Shown: piece by piece, positions 15,901-25,300 of the stretch
Position numbering within the stretch: the stretch's first letter is position 1
Layout of the letters: each line of letters begins with the position of its first letter
Assembly (NCBI GenBank): GCA_947470185.1
Contig: CANIRZ010000002.1
Location: 1-64,000 of the forward strand
Length of the DNA: 64,000 bases
Source: Sphingomonadales bacterium
GTDB taxonomy: Bacteria; Pseudomonadota; Alphaproteobacteria; Sphingomonadales; Sphingomonadaceae
Reading direction: 5' to 3'
Made by a program: the position numbers and the translations under genes
The notes under the pieces: model-generated
Seen by the model: only the letters and a program-made list of their open reading frames with translations
What the model was told of the DNA's origin: nothing
Database searches by the model: none

Positions 15901-17966
15901 TTGGTGTTGCCCGTCGGAAGGATCGGAACCGAATTCAGCAACTGAAATGCGCCATTATTATATTCGAATGACTTGTTGGCATAACCTGCGAGCAGGCCAG
16001 GATCGAGCAGGCCTGTAGTGGCGTTTCGCGTGCCTCGAAACAGCTCAGTGAAGTCCGTGGGTCCTGACCTAGTGACGCCCGCTGTTACAGAGTGATTCAG
16101 AATTTTGAGATCACCGTAGTTAAACTGAATTCGACCATCTTCATCGAGAATGATTTCGAAACTATTGCTGTTATTGTTATAAAACTCCCTCGTTCCGTAA
16201 TATCCGAGGATAAAGCGTTTTTTGCCGTCGGGGAGGACTATGGTTGTGTAATAGGGGTTGGTGAGATCGATGATGTCGGTCCACAATCCAAATACCGAGT
16301 TACGGGGCGTTCCAACATTATCAAGTGGCAATCCTTCGCAGCAATAGCTGTTCCCATTCAGGCTTCCAAATGTCAGGAAACCGTTCGATGAAACATCGAC
16401 GCTGGTATAGTCTTGATCATTATATTTGAAACTGAAGCCAAGGGGTACGTTAGCTGCAACTGTATCGTCGCCGAGAGACAGTGGTGTCATGCCTAGGACA
16501 TCGATCGATGCGGAGGTGATGTTGATGTTGCCGGCCAGACCGCTAATGGCTTTGGCGCGGGCAGATGCGACCATTCTTTGCTCAAGCCTGTAAGCCTGTA
16601 TATCAATCGTCCCGCCGTCGCCGCCAGTTGTTCCGCCGTCGGCCTGTAAGGTTCCCGCAATCTGCATGAAGGATTGCGAATTGCCGAGATCACCGCGCAA
16701 ATTTATGTTGCCTCCAGTGCCGGTGCTTCCAGCATTTGCGAGCAACTGCGCGCCTGATGCGATGTAAAGCCGCGCCCCAGTGCTTTGGCCGGATGGCACG
16801 CTGTTAACCGGTAACACCACATTTATAGTGCCACCGCTTTCACCGCTAACATCTATCTTGCTGGCTGCGCCAATATCGACAGCAGCAGCGGTAAGGTTTA
16901 TACCACCACCATTCATACCGCTAGCACCGGTGGCATCGATAATGCCGCCGACGGAAGCGTTGCTGACTTCGGAAGAGTAGCCGCCGACAGATATTTGCCC
17001 CCTCGGACTTGCATCGAGGGTTATCACGCCGCCAATGTTGTTGACGGTCTGCGCTTGCACGATGCCGTTGTTATTGATGACGCCGCCGATCATGTCGACA
17101 GCGCTGCGGACCGTCATCAGAATAGTGCCCCCATCGGCTACAATTCTGCCGCCATTTGATACACTGTTTGGGTAATTGCCGGAGACATTGCTTGAGACAT
17201 TTCCACCGGTGGCGTTCCCCGGGTCGGACACCAGGAATGACACCAGCCCGTTACCGTCAAGATCAACGGTAAAGGCTCGGCCTCCACCCAAGGCGATCTT
17301 TCCCAAACGGGCGCTTATCAGCGCTTCGTTGGTGGCACTGGTACTGATGTTTGCGACATTCCTGCCAGCAAGCACAGCATATCCCGATGGCACGTTGATC
17401 TGGCCATAATTGGTGATGGCCGCGTCGGTTGCGCCAGAAAATATAAAACGCCCGGTGCTGTCCATGAAGGCGTCAGCATCGATAAAGGCCGTGGTGGCAA
17501 GGAAGCCGGCGGCATTGACGCGGCCTGTGGCGCCTATGACCGTGCCATTGGGGTTGAGAAGCCAGACTTGGCCATTCGCATTGATAGTGCCATCGATTTG
17601 GAACGCTGCGGACCCGCTGCTTCGGTTAAGCGTGATTGACTGGCTGTCAGGTTGGACAAAGTTTAAGGTCTCGCCGGCTTGCAAAACGATGCGTGACCAG
17701 TCGAGTACTGCTCGGCGGGTGGTCTGTGTAACCGTTCCACTGTTCCCACTGCTAGCGAATGTGGCGCTTCCCCGTGCGACCGTGAACGGCACCTCCTGCG
17801 CATTGGAGGTTGCCGGGGCCACCTGAGCATTGGCGGCCGCGAGTGCAGGCATGCCAACCGCTAAGGCCAGTGTCGCCCGAAAAGACAGCCGGCGAATAGT
17901 CGGATGGCATGTTCGACCATGATTGGCGGATCGAATTTTTGCGCTGGTCATGACATCGTCCTTCAA
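12921..17966 (-). CDS. Giant two-partner-secretion exoprotein (TpsA) with haemagglutination-activity, YDG/MBG repeats and Pro/Ala-rich tail
   Basis: The 1681-residue protein is the probable cargo of the adjacent TpsB. An extended basic leader (about residues 1-48, ending 'AAANAQ') precedes the haemagglutination-activity secretion domain: 'VARGSATFASSGNSGTVTQT', then 'INANGQVWLLNPNGTVIG'. A long beta-helical passenger follows. At about residues 509-669 it is interrupted by a domain that looks nidogen-like ('NGFLTFGS', 'RNSVFGLWTDI', 'FEIILDEDGRIQFNYGD'). From about 1130 there are alternating YDG ('KIYDGST') and MBG-type repeats; two MBG copies (1204-1287 and 1376-1459) are identical. Residues 1472-1612 are a Pro/Ala-rich linker. 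The gene is last in a five-gene operon, its ATG overlapping the tpsB stop. Exposure at the cell surface is inferred; receptor and role are unknown. Confidence 0.9.
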   Translation of the reverse strand: MKDDVMTSAKIRSANHGRTCHPTIRRLSFRATLALAVGMPALAAANAQVAPATSNAQEVPFTVARGSATFASSGNSGTVTQTTRRAVLDWSRIVLQAGETLNFVQPDSQSITLNRSSGSAAFQIDGTINANGQVWLLNPNGTVIGATGRVNAAGFLATTAFIDADAFMDSTGRFIFSGATDAAITNYGQINVPSGYAVLAGRNVANISTSATNEALISARLGKIALGGGRAFTVDLDGNGLVSFLVSDPGNATGGNVSSNVSGNYPNSVSNGGRIVADGGTILMTVRSAVDMIGGVINNNGIVQAQTVNNIGGVITLDASPRGQISVGGYSSEVSNASVGGIIDATGASGMNGGGINLTAAAVDIGAASKIDVSGESGGTINVVLPVNSVPSGQSTGARLYIASGAQLLANAGSTGTGGNINLRGDLGNSQSFMQIAGTLQADGGTTGGDGGTIDIQAYRLEQRMVASARAKAISGLAGNINITSASIDVLGMTPLSLGDDTVAANVPLGFSFKYNDQDYTSVDVSSNGFLTFGSLNGNSYCCEGLPLDNVGTPRNSVFGLWTDIIDLTNPYYTTIVLPDGKKRFILGYYGTREFYNNNSNSFEIILDEDGRIQFNYGDLKILNHSVTAGVTRSGPTDFTELFRGTRNATTGLLDPGLLAGYANKSFEYNNGAFQLLNSVPILPTGNTKILASQVESWLNSGTNVTLRAQSPTSATTGGTAITGGTATGGGTTTTGASTAVDGNVTIYAFNNKSAGPLTKLSLGATGDVVIASGVNITAQSGLSVALQSDSNQNGSGSVKLAGTIDTGETAQAGNAASILINGNVKLGGNSALISKGSVVVTGGISRDAGGSTPVNLRVNAADLNAGSINLGQTGQLDVALAGTLGRESKINGAIVAASLTKSGIGQLGLFGDNVGLGAITFRNGTLMVAPTGNLGNGLLTLGDSNSNGETILRLAAPQDIEIVQPIALAGNSRIEAVGRLTMRGTINGNYGLTIKGDSDITLNAAIGGSARLATFTSYSAKTLTLGPGATFASAGDIKIAGARRFVNSATDVAPLKTGSRWSIWSGNTNPFGGDTPDVTGGLLHDFRAYGVTQEQALGSAPLPVLPIGNGLAYSLQPSLSLSVTGSITKIYDGSTAIPTGSIAFVGNGLVSNDQFAVSNVTGSFASADAGTHAISFPNLAITTTDSSGKPVFGYRFNPSQVTAIGSITPATLAIIADALSIVYGTAIPALTFTSRGFVGTDSASLLTGSLTRASGTDAGRYAIGLGTLSAGKNYNINYTGADLVINQRALSAALTGNITRIYDGTTAATLAANNYVLAGFADGEGASVTRTQGIYDSKDVGTAKAVTVSLQSGDLTANGATRLSNYVLPTTATGNIGSITPATLAIIADALSIVYGTAIPALTFTSRGFVGTDSASLLTGSLTRASGTDAGRYAIGLGTLSAGKNYNINYTGADLVINPSVASVVASVTSSITAPKAPAPVTPVAAPAPKAPTPVAAPTPAATPTPAPTAAPAAPAPGPEPTPAPAPAPAPEPTAPAPAPAPAPEPAPAPAAPAPAAPPPAVAVPPAPSQPAPPTVEAPPAVASAPPPVVVVAVAAQRVESSPPSPVATQPDPTPADPADKSDPILQLASGPTEITTAVSQTKGALEQLSPEIFMATRAAPAPALKSISTPRYSMLGLTM
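13589..13839. repeat. Direct repeat copy 1 (251 bp) inside tpsA
   Basis: This 251-bp segment is repeated at 14105-14355 with a single silent difference (A versus G in the CTGGC[A/G]CTG context). It encodes one complete MBG-type repeat of the exoprotein. The two copies are 516 bp (172 codons) apart, so unequal recombination between them would add or remove exactly one YDG-MBG unit in frame. Confidence 0.95.
14105..14355. repeat. Direct repeat copy 2 (251 bp) inside tpsA
   Basis: This is the second copy of the 251-bp MBG-encoding repeat, differing from the first at one silent base. Near-identity at DNA level points to recent duplication or ongoing gene conversion, because the intervening YDG segments differ from each other. 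Confidence 0.95.
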
Positions 17967-19669
17967 AACTGCAAAATTGCGCTGAGCGTGAAGCGGCCGC
18001 TACCTTCGACGCCGTCCGGGAGCGCGCGGCGCGCTGACGAGAACTGCGTTTCGACCGACAACTGGCGTAGAAGCGTGAACCGCGCTCCAACCCCGAGCGA
18101 GGAAATGGTCGCGCTTTGTTTGGGGGCTGCCTCATAAGCGAGCGCCGTGGTTTGCGCCCAGTCGGCGAATGCATAGACTTGGGCGCCCTCAATGAGGTTG
18201 GGTAACTGCGCGCCAGGAAGCGATGCATGCAGTTCACCAATTACTCCAACGCCGCGCTCGCCGGTCACCGATGATGGATCGTAGGCGCGCCCTATGCCGC
18301 CCCCGCCAAAGGAGATTTGCTCCCCCGAGAGCAGACGGCTGGTGGTATACTGGCCTTGCAATGTCATGCGCGCGCCGATCGGGCCGCGGATTTGCTGATT
18401 GCGCTGGAATTGATAGGTCAACCGTAAAAAATGCGGATTGAACCCTAGAACCGACGGCAAGGGTGCGTCGGCATTGTTCGCACCGAACAGGTCAAGGCCA
18501 TGAAGTAGGTTAACGCCAAATGTCATGTCGCCCGCCAGCCAGCCGATCTGTCGCCATTGCAGGCCAAGGCTGGCAACCGTGCTCCGGTCGTCGTTAATCT
18601 CTGTGCCCAATGCCTTGACGAAGCTGCGGTTCACCGTCATCCCAGCATCAAGATAGATGGAGTTGGCTCGGGATCGAAGCAATGGCACGCGCACACTTGC
18701 GCTCAACGAGCCCGATCTGCTTTGTACATCAAGATCACGAATTAGCCCGCCCGGTCCGGCGTGCGCGACAAGCGCGCCGATGCTGCCCACCACACCATTA
18801 TTGCCAAGCGGTGTTGCATATCGTCCGCTCACTGCTTGTAGCTCTCTAAAACCTTCTCCGGACATTGCCAGCGACAGGTCAAGCGCCCCGGGCCTGCCAA
18901 AGGGCTGAATGATCGTTGTGCCAAGCGAATAATTGATTGGCCCCACGACGTCGGAACCCGAATTATCGAATGCGGCAAAGGCAGTCCTTGGCGGCTTGAC
19001 GGTTGTTAGCAAGATATCGCTACTGCCCAGTGTGCCCCCGGGACGCAGCACGCTTGTCACGGCCATGCCTGGTGTATCATTTAGCAGCAGCAGCCTTTGT
19101 TCAAGATCAAGGAAGCGCACCGGGCGCTGGTCGAGCACTGGGGTGATCATTGCCTGAGTCAGCTTCCGGCTGGGATCGTTAGGTGCTTGGACAAAAGCGT
19201 TGGCTAAGAAACCTTCGACTACCTGTACTTCAAGGGTACCGTCGCGCACCTCTTGCGGAGCGATGAAAACCCGCGTCAGAAAAAAGCCTTCGGCGCGATA
19301 GAGATTTTCCAGTTTATTGGCGGCCTCACGAAGGTCGCTCAAAACGATTTTCTGGCCTTCAAGCGCGGCAAAAATTGCGCGCCAGCGCTCTTCCGGGAAA
19401 TGCGTCGCACCAGTTACCTTGATGCGGGTTATCGAAAACTCGATTTCATCCACTGCTCTTGGAACGCTCGCCTTTTCAGGGTTCTGAATGCGCAATTGCA
19501 TTGGCGTGTCTGGGAGGGGCAGCGGTTGGACACGCTGGCGTGAAATTTCGGCCTGTGGCGGTGGCCGGATAATTTGGGCGATGACAGGCGCAGCGTGCAT
19601 CGCCATCAAGGTCGGTGCAACGTAAAATATAGGCATAACATATGCCAAAGCTCGGAGTTTATTTGTCAT
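17963..19669 (-). CDS. Two-partner-secretion transporter (ShlB/FhaC/HecB family)
   Basis: TpsB proteins are Omp85-superfamily barrels that export a TpsA partner through the outer membrane. The 568-residue product has a signal-like N-terminus, a proline-rich stretch with 'PLPDTPMQLRIQ', POTRA domains ('FSITRIKVTGATHFPEERW', then 'ENLYRAEGFFLTRVFIAPQEV' and 'GTLEVQVVEGFL'), and a C-terminal barrel with the late 'GARFTLLRQLSVETQF' and final 'RFTLSAILQF' strands. It lies between the CHASE2-cyclase gene (11-bp overlap) and tpsA (ATGA overlap), as expected for a TPS pair. Confidence 0.93.
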   Translation of the reverse strand: MTNKLRALAYVMPIFYVAPTLMAMHAAPVIAQIIRPPPQAEISRQRVQPLPLPDTPMQLRIQNPEKASVPRAVDEIEFSITRIKVTGATHFPEERWRAIFAALEGQKIVLSDLREAANKLENLYRAEGFFLTRVFIAPQEVRDGTLEVQVVEGFLANAFVQAPNDPSRKLTQAMITPVLDQRPVRFLDLEQRLLLLNDTPGMAVTSVLRPGGTLGSSDILLTTVKPPRTAFAAFDNSGSDVVGPINYSLGTTIIQPFGRPGALDLSLAMSGEGFRELQAVSGRYATPLGNNGVVGSIGALVAHAGPGGLIRDLDVQSRSGSLSASVRVPLLRSRANSIYLDAGMTVNRSFVKALGTEINDDRSTVASLGLQWRQIGWLAGDMTFGVNLLHGLDLFGANNADAPLPSVLGFNPHFLRLTYQFQRNQQIRGPIGARMTLQGQYTTSRLLSGEQISFGGGGIGRAYDPSSVTGERGVGVIGELHASLPGAQLPNLIEGAQVYAFADWAQTTALAYEAAPKQSATISSLGVGARFTLLRQLSVETQFSSARRALPDGVEGSGRFTLSAILQF

Positions 19670-21623
19670 CCATCACCACACGCGAGGAAAGCAACCCGTG
19701 TGCAATCCGATCCTGATGGAAACGGATGACGGGATCTTCCGGAAAATCCTTGGAAAGGCTCGCCAGACAATCGGCAGCGTCTGGATCGCTGGCTTCAAGC
19801 AGGGCATAGGCCCGGCGATAACCCGCAATCAACTCCGGCGCATCGGAAGCGGCTACAGGGGTATATAGGCGCGTTGCCTGCACCTTGCCTTTAAGTACAA
19901 TGTCGCCAATCGGCCGAAATTCGAGATCGGGGCATTGGTCGACGACCTGTTGCGTGCAACAGATGCGCGTGCCGAAATATTTGTTAACGCCTTCGGTCCG
20001 CGCGGCGGTGTTTACCGTGTCGCCTAGCGCCGTGAAATCCATACGCGATTGTGAACCAAAGTTACCGATGATCGATAGGCCGCTATGAATGCCTATGCGG
20101 GTGACACCAAGCGGAATATTCTGGGCGTTGCAGTCCTTTCGGAAGGCCTCGGCATAAGCATCAAGTTCAAGCGCGCAACGAATTCCACGCGCAGCATGGT
20201 CGGGTTGCGGTATCGGAGCATTGAAGATCGCCATAATGGCATCGCCGATGAATTTGTCGATCGTACCGGCATGTTTCAGGATAATCTCGCACGCGCCATC
20301 GAGATATTTGTTTAAAACTTCGGAGAGTTCTTCAGCCTCCAGTTTTTCAGACAATGTGGTGAAGCCAGCGATATCGGTGAAGATGAACGTTGCGTCCCGC
20401 TTGGAACCCGACACTTGCACCGCGCTCGGATCGGCGATCAACTGGTCGACCACTGCCGGCGAGACATAGCGTGAAAATGTGCTCTGAATAAACTCGCGCT
20501 GCTTGCGTTCGCCGCGTCCAATAATGAGGTCCATCATCCACAAAGCGAGGAATAGCGACAACGTTGGTCCGAACAGCGGCAACATTGGCAGGCCGTTGCC
20601 AAAGCCCAAAATTGCGCCGACCCAATATACAATCGTGATGACAAAGCTGATCCCGACATTGAAGACTATGCCCATGCGCAACAGGCTTAATCCGGTTCCG
20701 ATTATGGCGAAAAGCGCCAATAGGCCGATCGTCCATGACATAGGTACCGTTGGAGGACGCCGTCCTTCTAGCATCTGGGTTATGCCGTGCGCCTGAACCA
20801 TAACGCCGGGCATATTGCCCTGATCGCCATCGTCAATTATGGACAGCGGGGTACGGTGGCGATCTGTGATCGACAGCACTGCGCCAATTAACACGATCTT
20901 GCCCTTGATCAGTTCAGGAGGCAAAAACGGCAGATAAGTAGCGGAAAAAGTTGGGAAAGGCGTGTTTTCGGCGTCTGGCCGCGCACGCCAAGCGATGTCG
21001 ATTGGAACCAGAGGTGCTTTTGCACCGCCCATTCCGGCCAATTTTCTCACAAACCCAGCTGGATGCCGAGGGGTGTCCACGCGCTGGCCATTAATGACAG
21101 TGCCGCCGGGGTTGATGCGGCGGACCAACCCGTCAAAGGGATCGGTCAGCAGGTTTGCCTCTGCGCGCTTATCTTCCGGAATAAACGCCTCCATATAGGC
21201 AAGCTGCTCGGCGTTGACGACATTAGGGGCCGAACTGAAGCTGAAGGCTAGCGGCGTGCTCGTCGCGCGGATGACCTTGCGAAGTCGTTCATCTTTTGCG
21301 GGTTCGGTCGGTTGATCGACGATGATGTCTACCCCGATGGCAGCTGCGCCCTTGTCTTCAAGTTGTTCGATCAAATCGGCAACAAGACCCCGATCAACCG
21401 GCGATCGATAGGAAAATGCGGCCAGCGTCGCCTCGTCGATGGCGATGACTACTACATCCGAAGATGGCAGCATGGCTGGCTGCATCGCTGCGACGCGAAT
21501 ATCAGCGAGCTTTGTTTCCAGATTTGCCAGCGGCGCGATGAATTTGACGCTGCCACCACTTAGAAACGCGGCAACAAATGCAATTGCGATCGCGGCCAAG
21601 ACCTGGCGGGTTGCGCGGTTCAT
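19659..21623 (-). CDS. CHASE2-domain class III adenylate cyclase
   Basis: This 654-residue membrane protein has an N-terminal signal-anchor (about 8-25), an extracytoplasmic CHASE2 sensor (about 30-290, with 'VVVIAIDEATLAAF' and 'GAAAIGVDIIVDQP'), three membrane helices (about 298-370) and a cytoplasmic cyclase domain (about 408-580). The metal-binding aspartates are present (D417 in 'FTDIAGF', D461 in 'FIGDAIM'). K457 and the aspartate in 'LGDTVN' fit adenine selection, and the transition-state Asn/Arg pair occurs in 'VNTAAR'. It should therefore make cAMP when the periplasmic CHASE2 domain is engaged; the signal is unknown. It overlaps the exported-protein gene upstream and tpsB downstream. 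Confidence 0.92.
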   Translation of the reverse strand: MNRATRQVLAAIAIAFVAAFLSGGSVKFIAPLANLETKLADIRVAAMQPAMLPSSDVVVIAIDEATLAAFSYRSPVDRGLVADLIEQLEDKGAAAIGVDIIVDQPTEPAKDERLRKVIRATSTPLAFSFSSAPNVVNAEQLAYMEAFIPEDKRAEANLLTDPFDGLVRRINPGGTVINGQRVDTPRHPAGFVRKLAGMGGAKAPLVPIDIAWRARPDAENTPFPTFSATYLPFLPPELIKGKIVLIGAVLSITDRHRTPLSIIDDGDQGNMPGVMVQAHGITQMLEGRRPPTVPMSWTIGLLALFAIIGTGLSLLRMGIVFNVGISFVITIVYWVGAILGFGNGLPMLPLFGPTLSLFLALWMMDLIIGRGERKQREFIQSTFSRYVSPAVVDQLIADPSAVQVSGSKRDATFIFTDIAGFTTLSEKLEAEELSEVLNKYLDGACEIILKHAGTIDKFIGDAIMAIFNAPIPQPDHAARGIRCALELDAYAEAFRKDCNAQNIPLGVTRIGIHSGLSIIGNFGSQSRMDFTALGDTVNTAARTEGVNKYFGTRICCTQQVVDQCPDLEFRPIGDIVLKGKVQATRLYTPVAASDAPELIAGYRRAYALLEASDPDAADCLASLSKDFPEDPVIRFHQDRIAHGLLSSRVVMDDK

Positions 21624-22381
21624 CTTTGTAATGCCCCGGTCTGCGGCTCGCCATTACCCAGCGACGTTGCGCTATCGGCAAGATCTTTGCCGATAGCCCT
21701 CAGATATGAATCAGCTTGCTGAACGCAAGCCTTTTCCAGCATCCAGGCGCTGATGACTAGGGGGTCGTCGATATCACGCGGTATCATGTTGATACGGACG
21801 GGATACTCCTGACCATCTGCACGGACTATGAAGGTTTTTAAATCGTCAAGGCCGACAATATCGGGGGGCGTCATGCGATCTGTAGCCGGCTTCCATACAT
21901 AATCGGCGCGCCACGAGCGATCTAAAGGAAATACTGAAAAGGTCTGTTCGGCAATGCTGTCTGGACGCCACCAGACCGGCTTTTCTCCCTCTCTTAGGCA
22001 ACGGTCGCCGCCGCGTGAGATGTCGATAAGCCAAGGCTCCGGCAATGGCGCGGCACTCGCCCCGGACCTAACTGCCCCGACTGAGCTAGCACGATCGTTG
22101 CGGGTGGCGATAAGTGCTGCCAAAGCGGTCCGTGGATTCTGAACGGATCCAGCGTTACGGACCGCGGGACCAGAATAGGGACCACGTAATGTCGATATAC
22201 GGCCATCGGGCGCGACTAGAACGATTTTTTCGCCCTCGACGAGCTTAACCGTACGCGCACTATCAATACGCATCCCGGGCTTTAGGCCACCACCGCGCGC
22301 TTCAACGATAATCATCGGCGTGGCAAGGGCTGGCCAGGCAAGAAAGAGTGCAAGCCCTATAGCGAGCGCCTTCCAATTCAT
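21620..22381 (-). CDS. Small exported protein, FecR-like N-terminal region
   Basis: The 253-residue protein starts with a clear signal peptide ('ALFLAWPALA'). The first part of the mature chain ('VKLVEGEKIVLVAPDGRISTLRGPYSGP') resembles the FecR/beta-barrel-like 'quantity versus threshold' segment found in periplasmic regulators that accompany CHASE2 proteins. The rest has two cysteines and many aromatic residues and matches nothing I know. Its start and stop both overlap the neighbouring genes by four bases (ATGA). By context it could sit between the CHAT protein and the CHASE2 sensor in the periplasm; that is inference. Confidence 0.75.
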   Translation of the reverse strand: MNWKALAIGLALFLAWPALATPMIIVEARGGGLKPGMRIDSARTVKLVEGEKIVLVAPDGRISTLRGPYSGPAVRNAGSVQNPRTALAALIATRNDRASSVGAVRSGASAAPLPEPWLIDISRGGDRCLREGEKPVWWRPDSIAEQTFSVFPLDRSWRADYVWKPATDRMTPPDIVGLDDLKTFIVRADGQEYPVRINMIPRDIDDPLVISAWMLEKACVQQADSYLRAIGKDLADSATSLGNGEPQTGALQR

Positions 22382-25300
22382 GGCGCTGCTCTGTCGTTAA
22401 GCGGAGATGATGCACCGTCGCCGATTAACACAAAAGCCGCCCAAAAGAAGGGGTGCGCCGTGGCCGGGTTTGCTATGGCCTTCAGTTGCGCTTGGGCAAG
22501 GGCTTTATCGATAGAAAGGTCTGGGTTGGCGCCGACGGCCTTAAATACATCGATCATCAAACGCGCGGTCGCCGCCGATGGCACCTGCCAATGACTAACC
22601 AACAAACTGCGGGCGCCAGCATGGAAAAAGGCTTCTGCTAGCCCCGACAGGGTCTCGCCACCCAGTTTATCGCCACCATCCGAGGCGGTATTGCAGGCTG
22701 ACAGCACGACGAGGTCGGCGCGAAGTTCCAGTGCGGCGATTTCGCTGGCGTCAAGCAAGCCATCAGTTGAGCGCGTTGTAGCAATTGTATCAGGTGGTGT
22801 GAGCACAAGCCCCGGTTCGGATTCGCACTTCAATTCGCCAGGCAACACGCCATGGGTGGCAAAATACAATATGCGATAGTCCGAAAGGGACTTGCTGCGC
22901 AGATTGGCTTCGGTAGCATTCTCAGCGAGCATTAATTCTGCGTCAGGTGCTTTGAGTGATGCCGCGACTGCTGCAACCTCGCTAGCGGTTTCGGGCAATG
23001 ATGTCAGCATGCGAAGTGTTTCTGGTGATGCAGGGGCATCCTTCCGGCAGCTGCTTAATAGGCCCGCAAACCCAGCCCGTGTCGCCTTTGAACCTATTGG
23101 CCCCTTACTTGGCGGGGGAGCGAGCAGCGGGTTGGCTACAGCCAGCAGAAGGTGACGCGGCTTGCCGACAAGCCGCGTGGAGCGGAGTGCGATGAAGCTG
23201 GAGATTGAAGGGCTGTTTGTGATCGCAAATTGGCGGGAAAGCCAAGCGGCGCTGCTATAGTTTTTACTATTTGCTGGCTCAGTGACAAGTAGACTAAATG
23301 GCAGGCTCGCCAGAGCACCCGATGGCACAATAATCAGACGCTTTATTCCGCCGAGCTTCGAGAGGACTGGACCAAGCAATTGGGAAAAGAGTTGATGCGC
23401 GGTATCAAGGTCGAAATCAGCAACCGATCTTCCCTCTATTTCAAGGCCGCGGCGCAAGCTTTTTACACTTGCGGCGATATCGTCTGCGCCAGCCGACACT
23501 TCCGCAACGATCGTTCCATCGCGCCTGATGAGCTGAACAAAGGATTTTTCCCTACCAAGCAAGAAGGTAATAACCGCTTCATTGTCGTCCAGCCGGGAGC
23601 GAACATCGTCAATCCGTGACAAATTTTCTTCTTTTAGAGCTTGATAGTCGGGGAATTGCGTGGCGATCTCTGCGCGGGTTGCTGCTATGCGGGGCGCTTG
23701 GCTAGCGATCTGCGCAACCAGCGCGTCTTCTGTTTCGGGATTACGGTCATCAGCCGCAAGCGCCTGCTGCTGAGCCAATTCGCTTTGAAACCGCGCTATC
23801 GCGCGATTATCGTCCTCGACGCGGCGCAATAAGGCTGACAATTCGACGGAGCCTGACGAGAGCCGCATGGCGGATAAAGCTATTGTGCGGTCGCGGCCTG
23901 GCTTGCGGGCAAGTTGAAAGGCGTCAAAAACTTCGGTAAACAACCCCTGACGTTGCTTTTCGTCGGTAATATCTGCGCTATAATTGACGACTGCCGCTGC
24001 CAGCGGCATCAAGTCTTCATCCGTGAACGGTAAACTGTCGCGCGGCAGACCGCGGGCGAGGGTAAGCGCATCCCGATAAGCAATGATGGCGTTTGTATTC
24101 ATGTTCTCTGCTTGGTAGGCACGCGCCAGCGCCGTCCGCAATCGCAGGGTGCCGGCGCCTTCGCCAAACGTATCCTTGCGGATCCTGATCGCAGTGTTGA
24201 AATAAGTTTCGGCGGCTGCCAGTCGACCATCCGAAAGGCTGGTCTCGCCAAGCACACCCATTATATCAGCGCGCCACCAAACCGGCGTTGCAGGCGCGGC
24301 TGCCAGCGCCAGTAATGCTTGGCTTGCAAGCACATTAGCGCTGGTTGTGTCACCGCTGCGCATCAGCACAAAGGCTTCAAGGTTCAGGGCCATGGCCATT
24401 TCCCCTCGAGCCAAGGCCGTGTCGTCGGTAACAGGGCGCGCGTCGGTTATTGCGCGCCATTGCGCAACCGCATCGCTGGCTTCCGAGCGGGCCACGGTAT
24501 AATTGCCGCGTAATGCTGATATATTGGCCCTATATGTGGCAAGACGGGCTCTCTCGGCGGGGCTTGGCGACCGCTCTATGATAGGTGCCGCGCGGCGTAG
24601 CAGGCCATCTGACTCGTCAAATCGACCAAGATTTGCAACGATCATCGCCATATCGAGAAAAAGCGCGTTGGTAACAACGTCATCCTCCCCAAAAATGCGA
24701 ATTTGAACATCGAGCGCCCTGCGCAAGGCCTGTTCGGCTTCGGCATAGGCAAAGCGGCTGTTTGCAAGCCTAGCATCTGACCAGAGCTCACGGATCAATG
24801 CTTGGTCGACTTCGCTGCCGATGACGATGGGGGCCGACCAAAGAGCACGAACTTCGGCGACTAGAAGGTTTCGGTTTGCATCGAACTGCAGGCCGAGTAG
24901 CGTCAATAGGGCTGGATAAGCTGATGCAGGACCTTGAACGATGTTCAGCGTTCCACCGCTGATCTGCGCGAGCAATAAAATTGGCCAACCATCAGTCGAA
25001 CTTCGGCACGGCAGGGCGAGAACAGGTTCACCATCACGCGGCAAGTATCGTTCTGGTTCGCAGATCAATTGAGTATTGAGCAGCAATTCTCTCTTTGCTG
25101 CGCTGAAAGCGCGCTCGAGCGGTTGCCTGCCAGAATCTGTAATATTCTCGGGAAACAAAAGGCGGGCGGACCGACCAACCACCAACCCACCACATAGTAA
25201 TTGCCTATCATCGACAAACACACTGCTGGGCGACTGTTGATTCACTCCCTTAAGTTCGCATTTTTCTCCCGATAGCGTTTCCAACCCCGCCGTTGCATTC

